From an uncultured bacterium (GTDB lineage: Bacteria > Cyanobacteriota > Vampirovibrionia > Gastranaerophilales > Gastranaerophilaceae): a stretch of DNA of 34,669 bases. The notes under the pieces were generated by a model. The model was not told where the DNA came from and did no database searches. It was given only the letters and a program-made list of their open reading frames with translations. The translations under genes and the position numbers were made by a program. Positions 25,109 through 33,239 of this stretch are shown piece by piece. The number at the start of each line of letters is the position of its first letter. Position 1 is the stretch's first letter. Location: positions 1 through 34,669 of the forward strand of contig CACZSH010000063.1 of NCBI GenBank assembly GCA_902783785.1. The letters are read 5' to 3'.

Positions 25109-26803
25109 TTATTTTCTTGGTGGTAAAACAGGTTTTTTACCGTTTTTGAACCAGATTACTTCTCCGTCATTTTTGTTATCACCAACAACTGCACCGTCTT
25201 TATCGTATGCATAAGGTTGTTTTTCAAGTGGTAATTTTTTGCCATATGAATTAACGTCAATTATTGATACTGAATCATAGTATTTTAAGAAATCTTTATA
25301 TGAAATATCAGCATCATAAGATGTATTCCAAGGGTTTGTACATCTCATTTTTAATTCACCTTTTTCATCTTTATGAGGTTCAAGAGTGTAAGCATGGAAA
25401 CCGTAAATACCTGCTGAAGCTGCAACAGGATTTTCAACTCTGCTTCCGCCTGCTCTTGTACCGCCTGTCATTATGAAATCCTGGTTGAAGTTTTCTTTCT
25501 TTAACATTGGAGTTACTGTTTTTTCTTCAAGATCCAAGTTGTATTGTCTGAAACCGCCAAAGCCCATTCTTTCAAGAACTTCAAAATTATATCCGCCTAA
25601 AGCGCCTCTGTAAAAATCAGCTGCACTTTTAAATCTGTCTTGTTTATTATCAGGATCATTTTTTAAGTCTGTGAATTTTAAACCGTTTTCATCTTCTTCG
25701 TAATAGATGTTATAGTAATTATCATCACGACATACAACGATAGTTCTGTTTGGATCTTCTTTTGCTTTTATATAATCATTTAATCTTTGTAAATGTCCCA
25801 TTAAAGATTTTTTTGCGTCAGCCTTTTTATCAGCGGGAGCATTTTCAAGTTCTACCTTTTTATTTTCTATTTTTTCTCTCATTATTTCTCTGAATTTTAC
25901 ATCAGCTTTATTTACAGAATCTAATCCGTAAGCATCTTCTAATATACGAATACCTGTTGAACCTTTAAGTGAGTACTTTTGAACTCTGTCTTTTGGTAAT
26001 TCTGCATTTTCATATTTATATTCGCCATAACCGTTTTGGAATTTAACGGTTACATCTTTGCCATTTTGGTGGAATGCATCATACAAAGCAACTCTTGCTT
26101 TAGGATTTTGCATTACGGTGTTTAATGTTGATACAAGATAGCAATCACCGATACTTTGTTGTTGTGTTGTAAATCTTTTTGCAGGAGGGAACAATTTAAC
26201 AAACATGTCTTTATCCATGTCTAATTGTTTTGAATCCTTTTCAGATGTTTTTACGTAAATTTTATCTTGATCAGCAACTTTAAATACTTCACCTATTTTA
26301 GTTTTTGCGTTACCTTCTTTTTGAGATTTTACTGTAGGAACATAAACATCTGCAGGATTTTTGCCTGCTTTACGAGCTTCGTAAACCATGTCTAAATCTT
26401 TTGCAAGATTATCATTCATCTTACCTGTTTCCCAGTAATTACTTACTGTTGATTCATCAATATCGCCGGTTTTAATCAAACTTAATTGCATCATTACATT
26501 TGCAGTTTGTTCATCACCTCTTTTTAAAACTCTTTTTAAGTTTTTAATATCCTTAAGAGATGTCATTACCATGCCTGCATCATAAATTGCTTTTGTAGCT
26601 TGGTCATCAGTATGAGCAAAAGGAGTAGGTTTTACTTTTGTTCTAGGTTTAATACCATTCATAGCTTGAAACGTTGCTGCACTTGGCATTTTTGATGTTT
26701 GTTGAGGTGCAGTTTGTGTTGTATTTTGTGCTATTTTATTTTCTTTTTTTGTGTTTACTTTACCTAAAAACGGCATTACTGATTGAATTGAACTTACTTT
26801 CAT
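25109..26803 (-). CDS. Calpain-like cysteine protease (putative), long form
   Basis: From the ATG at 26803, with GGTAGGATTA upstream, this is a 564-aa protein. A longer in-frame start seven codons upstream is less likely, since it would cover the ribosome binding site. The N-terminus MKVSSIQSVMPF is almost the same as that of the GH13-like protein at 28395. After a Gln/Thr-rich linker and a helical part, the protease core shows QQQSIGDCYLVSTLNTV (214-230) with C221, then GIYGFHAYTL (465-474) with H470, and CTNPWNTSY (488-496) with N490 in Asn-Pro-Trp. These give the complete calpain Cys-His-Asn triad in order. A large insertion of about 230 residues, including a Lys-rich coiled section (310-350), lies between Cys and His. 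No signal peptide or membrane helix is seen. Confidence 0.8.
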   Translation of the reverse strand: MKVSSIQSVMPFLGKVNTKKENKIAQNTTQTAPQQTSKMPSAATFQAMNGIKPRTKVKPTPFAHTDDQATKAIYDAGMVMTSLKDIKNLKRVLKRGDEQTANVMMQLSLIKTGDIDESTVSNYWETGKMNDNLAKDLDMVYEARKAGKNPADVYVPTVKSQKEGNAKTKIGEVFKVADQDKIYVKTSEKDSKQLDMDKDMFVKLFPPAKRFTTQQQSIGDCYLVSTLNTVMQNPKARVALYDAFHQNGKDVTVKFQNGYGEYKYENAELPKDRVQKYSLKGSTGIRILEDAYGLDSVNKADVKFREIMREKIENKKVELENAPADKKADAKKSLMGHLQRLNDYIKAKEDPNRTIVVCRDDNYYNIYYEEDENGLKFTDLKNDPDNKQDRFKSAADFYRGALGGYNFEVLERMGFGGFRQYNLDLEEKTVTPMLKKENFNQDFIMTGGTRAGGSRVENPVAASAGIYGFHAYTLEPHKDEKGELKMRCTNPWNTSYDADISYKDFLKYYDSVSIIDVNSYGKKLPLEKQPYAYDKDGAVVGDNKNDGEVIWFKNGKKPVLPPRK

Positions 26804-26901
26804 TAATCCTACCTTCCTACACATGTCTTTTATGTTTATTTTAAGCCCTGTAAAAAAAATAATTGCTCAAATAAGTGTAATTTTTACAAAAAGTTTACAT
26901 A

Positions 26902-27840
26902 TTATAAATATTTCTTTGAAACAGTTTTTATAATTGCAGGGTAAATTATTGTTGAAAAGATGCTCATACAAAAATATGTAATAACTCTTTTGTATATATC
27001 TAATTCTGTTCCGGAAACCAAATAATAAACCAAATGTAATATTGTATACAAACATACAACACCTACAAAACCAATAATTATTTTCTTGTAGATATTTATT
27101 TTAGGTAATTCATATTTTATGTATTTCTTATCTATACAATATCCTATGCAAACGCCCAATAACATTGCTAACTCGCTATAATAAGACATTAATTCTTCTT
27201 TTAAAATTCCTGTGATAATCATTGTTATAATCAATGTAGAAACAATTAAAACTGCACCTAAAAAAATCAAATGTCCATTTTCTTTTTTATCTATCCAATT
27301 AAAAAATTTACTTACCGCAAAAATGTAAATTATAGAAAATAAACATCCGACAATAACATCTTGCGGAGTATGAACGCCTAAATAATTTCTTGAAAATAGT
27401 ACAGAAAAACCTAAAAGAATAAAAAATATGCTTAACCATTTATTATTTTTCCATGTAGCTATAGAAATTCCCGAAATAGCAGTAATACCTCTTACGGTAT
27501 GTCCGCTTGGAAAAGAATATCCAGGGGCATGCGCTCTTGCAGCCTCTACCGGATGTACTTTATCTGATAAAAGCCATGGCCTTTTAACAAAAGCAAGCTC
27601 TTTTAGCAAATCTTTTGTCATCATGCCTAATTGTAAAGCTGTAAATAAAATAAAACCGCTTCTTTTATCCAATAACCAATAGCATAAACTTACAAATATG
27701 TATGGAACAATTGATTCTGCAAATTTTGTTATATTTAAAAATAATATATCAAGTTCAGGTGTTCTGTGGTTTTGCAAAAATACCAAATAATCAATTTGAG
27801 GTTTTAATACTATCGAATTTGTTAAAATTTCATGTAACAT
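26902..27840 (-). CDS. PAP2-family membrane phosphatase
   Basis: This 312-aa protein has six or more transmembrane helices and the three PAP2 motifs: K80-x6-R87-P88 (KELAFVKRP), PSGH at 111-114 (SFPSGHTVR) and S150-R151-x5-H157-x3-D161 (SRNYLGVHTPQD). The two histidines and R151 form the vanadate-haloperoxidase-like active site that takes phosphate from lipid phosphates such as undecaprenyl pyrophosphate or phosphatidate. The C-terminal part, from about 200, adds four more helices not typical of the minimal family. The ATG at 27840 has no Shine-Dalgarno sequence, and an extended -10 lies directly upstream. The substrate is inferred from the family only. Confidence 0.86.
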   Translation of the reverse strand: MLHEILTNSIVLKPQIDYLVFLQNHRTPELDILFLNITKFAESIVPYIFVSLCYWLLDKRSGFILFTALQLGMMTKDLLKELAFVKRPWLLSDKVHPVEAARAHAPGYSFPSGHTVRGITAISGISIATWKNNKWLSIFFILLGFSVLFSRNYLGVHTPQDVIVGCLFSIIYIFAVSKFFNWIDKKENGHLIFLGAVLIVSTLIITMIITGILKEELMSYYSELAMLLGVCIGYCIDKKYIKYELPKINIYKKIIIGFVGVVCLYTILHLVYYLVSGTELDIYKRVITYFCMSIFSTIIYPAIIKTVSKKYL

Positions 27841-27848
27841 AGGATTAT

Positions 27849-27857
27849 ATTATCACA
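27849..27857 (-). promoter_or_regulatory. Extended -10 directly upstream of the PAP2 gene
   Basis: On the - strand TGTGATAAT (TGn plus GATAAT) ends eight bases before the ATG at 27840. The predicted transcript start falls at or next to the start codon, so the mRNA would be leaderless. An alternative TATAAT at 27844-27849 is too close to the ATG to be used for this start. Confidence 0.45.
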
Positions 27858-27934
27858 AAAATATTATCTTTTTTTCTAATGTTTTGAATAGCAAATTATT
27901 TCATAATAAAAAAGTCTTAAAAAGGAGTTTAGTT

Positions 27935-28270
27935 ATGTATTTATTATTTCAGTTTCTTGTATTAACCGTAATAGTTTTATTTACGGCATGGATTATTCCT
28001 GGTATAACTATTTCAAGTATACCTATGGCAATGATTACTGCGGCAGTTATTGCATTGATTAATACGGTATTAAAACCGTTATTAAATCTTATCACACTTC
28101 CAGTAAACGTTGTTACCCTTGGACTTTTTGCTCTCATAATAAATGCTCTTCTTTTAATGTTTGTGGCATACTTAGTTCCAGGTTTTACAGTAAACGGTTT
28201 TTGGAGTGCATTCTTTGGAGCATTAGTTATTTCTCTTTTAACATTGGGTATGAGCTACATAGAATTTTAG
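27935..28270 (+). CDS. Phage-holin-superfamily-IV (PF04020) membrane protein
   Basis: The protein is 111 aa from the ATG at 27935, preceded by AAAGGAG; an upstream in-frame ATG at 27884 lacks such a site. It has four transmembrane helices, and the sequence ALINTVLKPLLNLITLPVNVVTLG (about 40-63) is diagnostic of the family of mycobacterial-type four-helix proteins annotated as holin superfamily IV. The annotation is historical: these proteins occur in many bacteria without phages, and there is no endolysin or other phage gene nearby, so lysis is not implied. A terminator follows 31 bases after the stop. Confidence 0.85.
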   Translation: MYLLFQFLVLTVIVLFTAWIIPGITISSIPMAMITAAVIALINTVLKPLLNLITLPVNVVTLGLFALIINALLLMFVAYLVPGFTVNGFWSAFFGALVISLLTLGMSYIEF

Positions 28271-28300
28271 TAAGCAAATAGTTCTACTCAATATTTAGAA

Positions 28301-28328
28301 AGACGGAAAAATAATTTCCGTCTTTTTT
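28301..28328 (+). terminator. Intrinsic terminator after the holin-family gene
   Basis: AGACGGAAA (28301-28309) pairs with TTTCCGTCT (28315-28323) around a five-base loop and is followed by a run of T residues. Confidence 0.88.
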
Positions 28329-28394
28329 TATAAAGTATTGTAAAGAATATTCAAAAACATGGCAATATATATTTTCAGGGACTTTAAACCAAGT

Positions 28395-29870
28395 ATGAAG
28401 GTTTCTGCAATTCAAAGTTTATATATGCCAAATATGATGCCTTTAAATAATAAAAAGGTATCAAATCCTATTGCGCCTGCAGTAAGTAAAACAACTGCAT
28501 CAGCGTTGGAACTTTCATCGAATTACAACAAACATTTAGTAAATTTCAAAGGATATTACGGCGACAGTAACCCTGCAAAGAAATTATTTTGGATATTAAA
28601 GGGTAATAGTGATGTTTATGAAGACCAAGAAACGTATAAAACTCTTTATAAAGGAGGAAATACAGGTTGGAAAAAATGGGTTAGTGAAAATCCTGAAAAC
28701 TTATTAAAACGTTCTCCAATGGACGCAATTCAGTCTATTTGCACATTAACAAAGAAAAACGATCATTATCCGGAAATTCCAAATAATATAAAAACTCCGG
28801 ATTACGGTGATAAATGGGGTAGACGAGCAAATTATATCGAAATAAATCCAAGAACTGTTGCACTAACTGAAGGTGATAGAAAAAGCGAAGGTTTATTAAA
28901 TGTGATGAAATTATTACCGGCGATACCTCCATCACCAAAAAGTTTTGCTAATTGTGTAGTATTATCTCAACTATATCCGGCAATGTATCGTGAAAATGAC
29001 GGTAAAACAGGACGTTCCTCTTTGTATACAGTAGATTTGCATTCTGGTATTTCAAAGAATTTAACATCAGACAAACTTTGCCGTGACGGTCAAAGAATGG
29101 GTGATGATGAACAAGTAAAAGCGTTCAACGATATGGCTCACTTAAGAGGTTTAAAAACAGGTATAAGAATGCCTCTTTCAGCGGGTCAAATGACAGTTAA
29201 AGGTGAGCCTTTCAACTGGTACAAACATGAAAAAGCATTTATTGATGCTTGCTGTTGGGCTGTCGATTTAGGTTTTGATGCAATATTCTTTGATAGCGCA
29301 AAACACGTTGGTAATCATGAAATGCATTATTATTGCGGGGTCGGAGAAGTTCCAAATTTCCAACAAATGCAATATATTACTCAACAAATAAGAAGCAAAA
29401 CCGGAAGAAACGACATTGCTCTTGTTGGGGAAAAGTGTGATATGCATCCAAGAAACAGAGAAATGGGCTTAACAGCAGGTAATGACTGGGGTAGAGCCGA
29501 TGACTTTAACAATATTCTGCATGAATATGATAAACAATCATGGAATGATGAATATGCTGCAGGCCCTGTGATTTCTGATGATAATGATAATTGTCAAATG
29601 TCTTTGGAACAAAGATTAAACAGAATTAAAAATGCCTTCAACGGACATCGTGACGCAGGTTGGAGATTGCCTTCTTATATGCAAATGCACGATATTTTCC
29701 CAACTTCTCCATATGCAAAAAATACGCATGAATTAATGGAATATGGTGAAAATAAATCGACGTATGGTGATGTTGCAAGTCATTATAACAATATTTTTAA
29801 CACATCTGACCACGCAAAATGGTATAGAGATGCTGTTAGTAATGAATTTTTAAACGTTATGTATCAATAA
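28395..29870 (+). CDS. Divergent GH13-like (alpha-amylase fold) protein
   Basis: From the ATG at 28395 the protein is 491 aa. I prefer this start to the in-frame ATG at 28359, because the resulting N-terminus MKVSAIQSLYMP matches the calpain-like protein at 26803. The N-terminal tail ends in LVNFKGYYGD (48-57). The core looks like the amylase TIM barrel. LGFDAIFFDSAKHVGNHEM (292-310) aligns with region II, with D300 as nucleophile and K303-H304 conserved. IALVGEKCD (341-349) aligns with region III with E346. MQMHDIFPTSP (429-439) aligns with region IV with D433. Region I (D-x-V-x-N-H) is not evident, and the Arg two residues before the nucleophile is Phe. It could be a specialised glycosidase or an inactive binder. 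No signal peptide is present. Confidence 0.6.
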   Translation: MKVSAIQSLYMPNMMPLNNKKVSNPIAPAVSKTTASALELSSNYNKHLVNFKGYYGDSNPAKKLFWILKGNSDVYEDQETYKTLYKGGNTGWKKWVSENPENLLKRSPMDAIQSICTLTKKNDHYPEIPNNIKTPDYGDKWGRRANYIEINPRTVALTEGDRKSEGLLNVMKLLPAIPPSPKSFANCVVLSQLYPAMYRENDGKTGRSSLYTVDLHSGISKNLTSDKLCRDGQRMGDDEQVKAFNDMAHLRGLKTGIRMPLSAGQMTVKGEPFNWYKHEKAFIDACCWAVDLGFDAIFFDSAKHVGNHEMHYYCGVGEVPNFQQMQYITQQIRSKTGRNDIALVGEKCDMHPRNREMGLTAGNDWGRADDFNNILHEYDKQSWNDEYAAGPVISDDNDNCQMSLEQRLNRIKNAFNGHRDAGWRLPSYMQMHDIFPTSPYAKNTHELMEYGENKSTYGDVASHYNNIFNTSDHAKWYRDAVSNEFLNVMYQ

Positions 29871-29894
29871 CTAAATTTTATTAATAGAGAGCAG

Positions 29895-29940
29895 AAAAAA
29901 GGATGACCGTTTTGTTTTTAGTCATCCGATTTGTTTTTTA
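29895..29940. terminator. Bidirectional terminator between the GH13-like and ferritin genes
   Basis: GGATGAC (29901-29907) pairs with GTCATCC (29921-29927). On the - strand the stem is followed directly by six T residues, as needed for the ferritin gene. On the + strand GATTTGTTTTTTATTT follows. The stem is short, so efficiency is uncertain. Confidence 0.75.
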
Positions 29941-29954
29941 TTTGATATAGCTTC

Positions 29955-30464
29955 TTAACCTATAACAGGAGGGTTAAATACTCTTGTTGAAAGGTCTTTA
30001 TCAAGCATTAATAAGGCTTTTTTATCTTCACCTATTAATTTTAATGTTGCTAATAATCCGCCAACATTTGATTCTTCTTCAACTTGTTCTTTCAAATACC
30101 AATCTAAAAATGATAATGCAGCTCTATCTTTTGTTTCTTCTGCTACATCCATTAATGCATTAATTCTTGAAGTTACATATTCTTCGTGTTCAAGAACTTG
30201 TTCAAAAATTTCTAACGGATTTTCACTTTTTACTTCAGGTTTATCAATAGCGCCTAATTCTATTTTACCGCCTCTTTCAAGAACGTAATCATACATTCCC
30301 ATACCATGAGCTTGTTCTTCTTGAACTTGAACATCAAACCAATTTACGAAACCGTTTAAATTCATTTCTGCAAATTTTGACTTCATAGCTAAATAAAGAT
30401 ATGCAGAATAAAATTCTTTATTTATTTGATCGTTAAAAGCTTTTTCTAATTTTTCGTTAATCAT
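29955..30464 (-). CDS. ftnA: Bacterial non-heme ferritin
   Basis: This 169-aa protein is a standard FtnA-type ferritin that stores iron in a 24-subunit shell. All ferroxidase-site residues are in place: E17, E50, H53, E94 and Q127, with E130 for the third (C) site. The C-terminal tail ends PPVIG. Start is well supported by GGAGG in front of the ATG at 30464. There is no heme-binding Met as in bacterioferritin (position 52 is Ala in EEQAHG), so it is not Bfr. It is a single-gene unit, divergent from the partner-switching genes, and iron control is likely but no Fur box is obvious. Confidence 0.95.
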   Translation of the reverse strand: MINEKLEKAFNDQINKEFYSAYLYLAMKSKFAEMNLNGFVNWFDVQVQEEQAHGMGMYDYVLERGGKIELGAIDKPEVKSENPLEIFEQVLEHEEYVTSRINALMDVAEETKDRAALSFLDWYLKEQVEEESNVGGLLATLKLIGEDKKALLMLDKDLSTRVFNPPVIG

Positions 30465-30507
30465 TTTTTAATCCTCCATGACTAAATTATATAATAAATA
30501 TGAAATA

Positions 30508-30536
30508 TTGTTATAAAATAAAATACATGATATAAT
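30508..30536 (+). promoter_or_regulatory. Promoter of the partner-switching operon
   Basis: TTGTTA (30508-30513) at 17 bases from TATAAT (30531-30536), with TGA directly before the -10 (extended -10), is the best promoter in the window. The transcript start is expected near 30543, leaving a leader of about 19 bases with GGAGAG ahead of the ATG at 30562. Confidence 0.75.
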
Positions 30537-30561
30537 GAAGAAAAATAGTTTGGAGAGTAGA

Positions 30562-30864
30562 ATGAATTTAACATCAAAAAAGTACGGTTCATCTGTTATT
30601 GTAAATGTTGAGGGAAGAATTGATACAAATACTGCAATGGAATTTGGAGAACAAGTTAATGATTTGTTAGATAATGTATCACTTTTAACTCTTGATTTTA
30701 CTGATGTAGAATATATATCAAGTTTGGGCTTAAGAGCTATTTTGGAACTCCAAAAAAGAATGTTATCACAAGGGGCAATGAAAATCGTAAATGCTAATGA
30801 ATCTGTTATGGACGTATTTAACATGACAGGCTTCAGTAAAATACTAACTATCGAAAATGCTTAA
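30562..30864 (+). CDS. STAS-domain anti-sigma factor antagonist
   Basis: The protein is 100 aa from the ATG at 30562, which has GGAGAG upstream and suits the RsbV/SpoIIAA length; the upstream in-frame start at 30535 would overlap the -10. It has the STAS core: VNVEGRIDTNTA (strand-turn), LTLDFTDVEYISSLGLRAI and the C-terminal VFNMTGF. S53-S54 lie at the usual phosphorylation site before G-L-R. In partner switching, the unphosphorylated antagonist binds the anti-sigma kinase and frees its sigma factor. The next gene encodes both a phosphatase and a kinase domain and overlaps this one by eight bases, so the pair works together. Confidence 0.9.
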   Translation: MNLTSKKYGSSVIVNVEGRIDTNTAMEFGEQVNDLLDNVSLLTLDFTDVEYISSLGLRAILELQKRMLSQGAMKIVNANESVMDVFNMTGFSKILTIENA

Positions 30865-33172
30865 CACAATAAAATCAAAAATCATTTGTATAACACTAAT
30901 CTTTTTGATAGTAATATCAACTGTAACAATGGGGTTGATTAATGTTGCATACAAAGTAGGTAAGAAAAACCAAATAGAAGAATTAAAATTTCGTCTTGAT
31001 GATATAGATAAAAAAATGCATATAACTTTAGTTTCTTTAAGACTTGTTGCAACTGAACTTTCAGAAAGAGGAAAGATTTATTATTTTTTTAAAGGTCCTT
31101 CTACCAGATTGGATGACTTAGTTGAAGATGTTTTTAAAAACAGTAAATCAATTTTTTATTCAGATGAAGTTAATACAGGTGGTATTTGGTATGAACCTTA
31201 TGAAATTTATCCTAATAAGAAATATTTTGCAGCTTATTTCAATATAAATAGAATTTATGATGAGGAAGAATTAGGAAAACTTAATTATAATTATACAGAA
31301 AGAATTTGGTATAAAGAATTAAAAGAAAAAATAATAAACTCAGAAGCCGGAACGATGTCTTGTTTAGTTGCCAAAAGTGAACCGGGAAATTTTTCAAATG
31401 AGCTTATGCTTGCATGCGGCAGAGGAATTTATGACAATGATTCTAATCTTGTAGGACTTGTTCATGTGGATTGGAAAGTCGCAAATTTTATTGAAAAACT
31501 AAAAACTTTTAACTTACCAAAAAATACCATAATCATATTCTCAAATGAAATTAGTGATTATATATTTTACTATAGTGAAGATAGTTCTTTAACTGGTAAA
31601 TCGTTGAAAAATATTCCTATGTTTAGAACGGATTTAAAATCCGGTGAAGAAATAACTTATAATAATAAAAAATATATAGCATTTTTATTAAATGAAGAAA
31701 ACGGTATGGAAGTTACGTTTTTTGTGCCGAAGTCTGAAATATTTAAAATTTTAAATTTAGAGGTTATTCTTCTGGTTCTTGCTCTAATAACTTTTTACAT
31801 TATTGTGTGTGTGTTAGCTTATGTGTTTTTAACAAAAAATATAAATAGACCTATAAAAACTCTCGTTAAAGCTGCAGAAGAAATAGGTAAAGGTAATCTT
31901 GATACAAAACTAACGATAAAAAATCCTGAAGAATTTGCTGTTCTGGCAGAAACGTTGAATAATACATCAGAAGATTTAAAACATTACATTGCAACTTTAG
32001 ATGGATATATAAAAGAAAAAAAACAAGCTGAATTTGCACTTAAGGTTGCAAAAGAAATTCAAAAGGCTGCCATGCCAAGTGTATTTCCTGCTTTTCCTCA
32101 ACATAAAGAATTTGATATTTATGCTACGATGGAAACAGCTTTTGAAGTTGGCGGAGATTTTTATGACTTTTTCTTCTTAAATGATGATTCATTCGCATTT
32201 TTAATAGCTGATGTATCGGGAAAAGGTATTCCTGCAGCATTGTTTATGATGAAAGCAAAAGCTGTTATAAAAAATTTGGCAAAAACTGAAATATCTTTAG
32301 AAGAGTTATTTGAACAAGTAAATAAGGAACTTTGTCAAAATAATGAACAAGGTTTTTTTGTTACAGCATTTTTCTGTAAATTAGAAATTTCTACTGGAAA
32401 ATTACAATATTTAAGCGCAGGTCATAATCCTCCTTATATTAAAAGAAAAAATGAAATTTATAAAAAATTAATATGTAATCAAAATTTTGTATTGGGAGGA
32501 ATGGAAGATACAAAATTTGAATCAGCAGAAATTCAATTAGAGCCTAATGATAAATTATTTTTATATACAGACGGGTTAACTGATGTGATAAATGAATTTG
32601 GAGACTTATTCGGAGAGGAAGGTTTAGAGATGTGTTTAGAAAAATATAATGCAGATAATATAGATAGCCTTTTATCAAATATTAATACAGAAATAAAAGA
32701 TTATTCAAAATTTGCTCAAAACGGTCTTCCTGATGATATAACAATGTTGTCATTTGAGTATAAAGGTTATTATACTTTTGATGTACCTGCTACGATTTCA
32801 TCTTTGTCAGAGTTAACAATCAGGCTTGAAAATATTTGTAATAATTTAGGTGTGGAAGGCGTAAAACGCTCTAGAATACTTATTTGTACTGAAGAAATAT
32901 TTACAAATATTGTTAAATATGGCTACGAACACGAAGAATCAACTACAATTGGTATAAATATTAAACATGCAGAGAATGATATAAATATTACATTTATAGA
33001 TACAGGAAAAGAATTTAATCCATTAGAACATAGTGATCCTGATATAACTTTATCAACAGAAGAACGCCAAATCGGTGGACTTGGCATTTATATGGTAAAA
33101 CAAGCTATGGATAAAGTGTCATATGACTACAAAGATGGACAAAATGTTTTAACAATCTCTATGAATTTATAA
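30857..33172 (+). CDS. Sensor / PP2C-SpoIIE phosphatase / anti-sigma kinase fusion (RsbU plus RsbW-like)
   Basis: This 771-aa protein combines all steps of a partner switch. An N-terminal transmembrane helix (9-30) is followed by a periplasmic dCache-like sensor (about 31-290) containing WYKELKE and GRGIYDNDSNLVGLVHVDW. A second helix lies at about 296-322, then a HAMP domain with NRPIKTLVKAAEEIGKG. The SpoIIE-type PP2C domain (about 390-630) carries the metal aspartates in VGGDFYDF, ADVSGKG, YTDGLTD and PDDITML. The C-terminal HATPase domain (about 640-771) shows CTEEIFTNIVKYG (N box), FIDTGKEFNP and GGLGIYMVKQAMD. It would dephosphorylate the STAS protein upon a signal, while the kinase re-phosphorylates it. 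The signal and the controlled sigma factor or other target are unknown; none is adjacent. The ATG overlaps the STAS gene by eight bases. Confidence 0.93.
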   Translation: MLNTIKSKIICITLIFLIVISTVTMGLINVAYKVGKKNQIEELKFRLDDIDKKMHITLVSLRLVATELSERGKIYYFFKGPSTRLDDLVEDVFKNSKSIFYSDEVNTGGIWYEPYEIYPNKKYFAAYFNINRIYDEEELGKLNYNYTERIWYKELKEKIINSEAGTMSCLVAKSEPGNFSNELMLACGRGIYDNDSNLVGLVHVDWKVANFIEKLKTFNLPKNTIIIFSNEISDYIFYYSEDSSLTGKSLKNIPMFRTDLKSGEEITYNNKKYIAFLLNEENGMEVTFFVPKSEIFKILNLEVILLVLALITFYIIVCVLAYVFLTKNINRPIKTLVKAAEEIGKGNLDTKLTIKNPEEFAVLAETLNNTSEDLKHYIATLDGYIKEKKQAEFALKVAKEIQKAAMPSVFPAFPQHKEFDIYATMETAFEVGGDFYDFFFLNDDSFAFLIADVSGKGIPAALFMMKAKAVIKNLAKTEISLEELFEQVNKELCQNNEQGFFVTAFFCKLEISTGKLQYLSAGHNPPYIKRKNEIYKKLICNQNFVLGGMEDTKFESAEIQLEPNDKLFLYTDGLTDVINEFGDLFGEEGLEMCLEKYNADNIDSLLSNINTEIKDYSKFAQNGLPDDITMLSFEYKGYYTFDVPATISSLSELTIRLENICNNLGVEGVKRSRILICTEEIFTNIVKYGYEHEESTTIGINIKHAENDINITFIDTGKEFNPLEHSDPDITLSTEERQIGGLGIYMVKQAMDKVSYDYKDGQNVLTISMNL

Positions 33173-33239
33173 TCTTTTATATAAAATTTTTAATTTGAGT
33201 GAAACGAATTTTTCTATTTATATAGAAAGGAGTTTTACA

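Noticed and set aside
27935-28270. A prophage lysis gene, suggested by the holin-superfamily-IV label
   Set aside because: No phage structural, endolysin or integration genes are near it; the family is widespread in bacteria outside phages.
30468-30824. A 118-aa - strand reading frame over the STAS gene
   Set aside because: It lies antisense to a gene with a clear family, good ribosome site and promoter; its amino acid mix is that of a mirrored frame.
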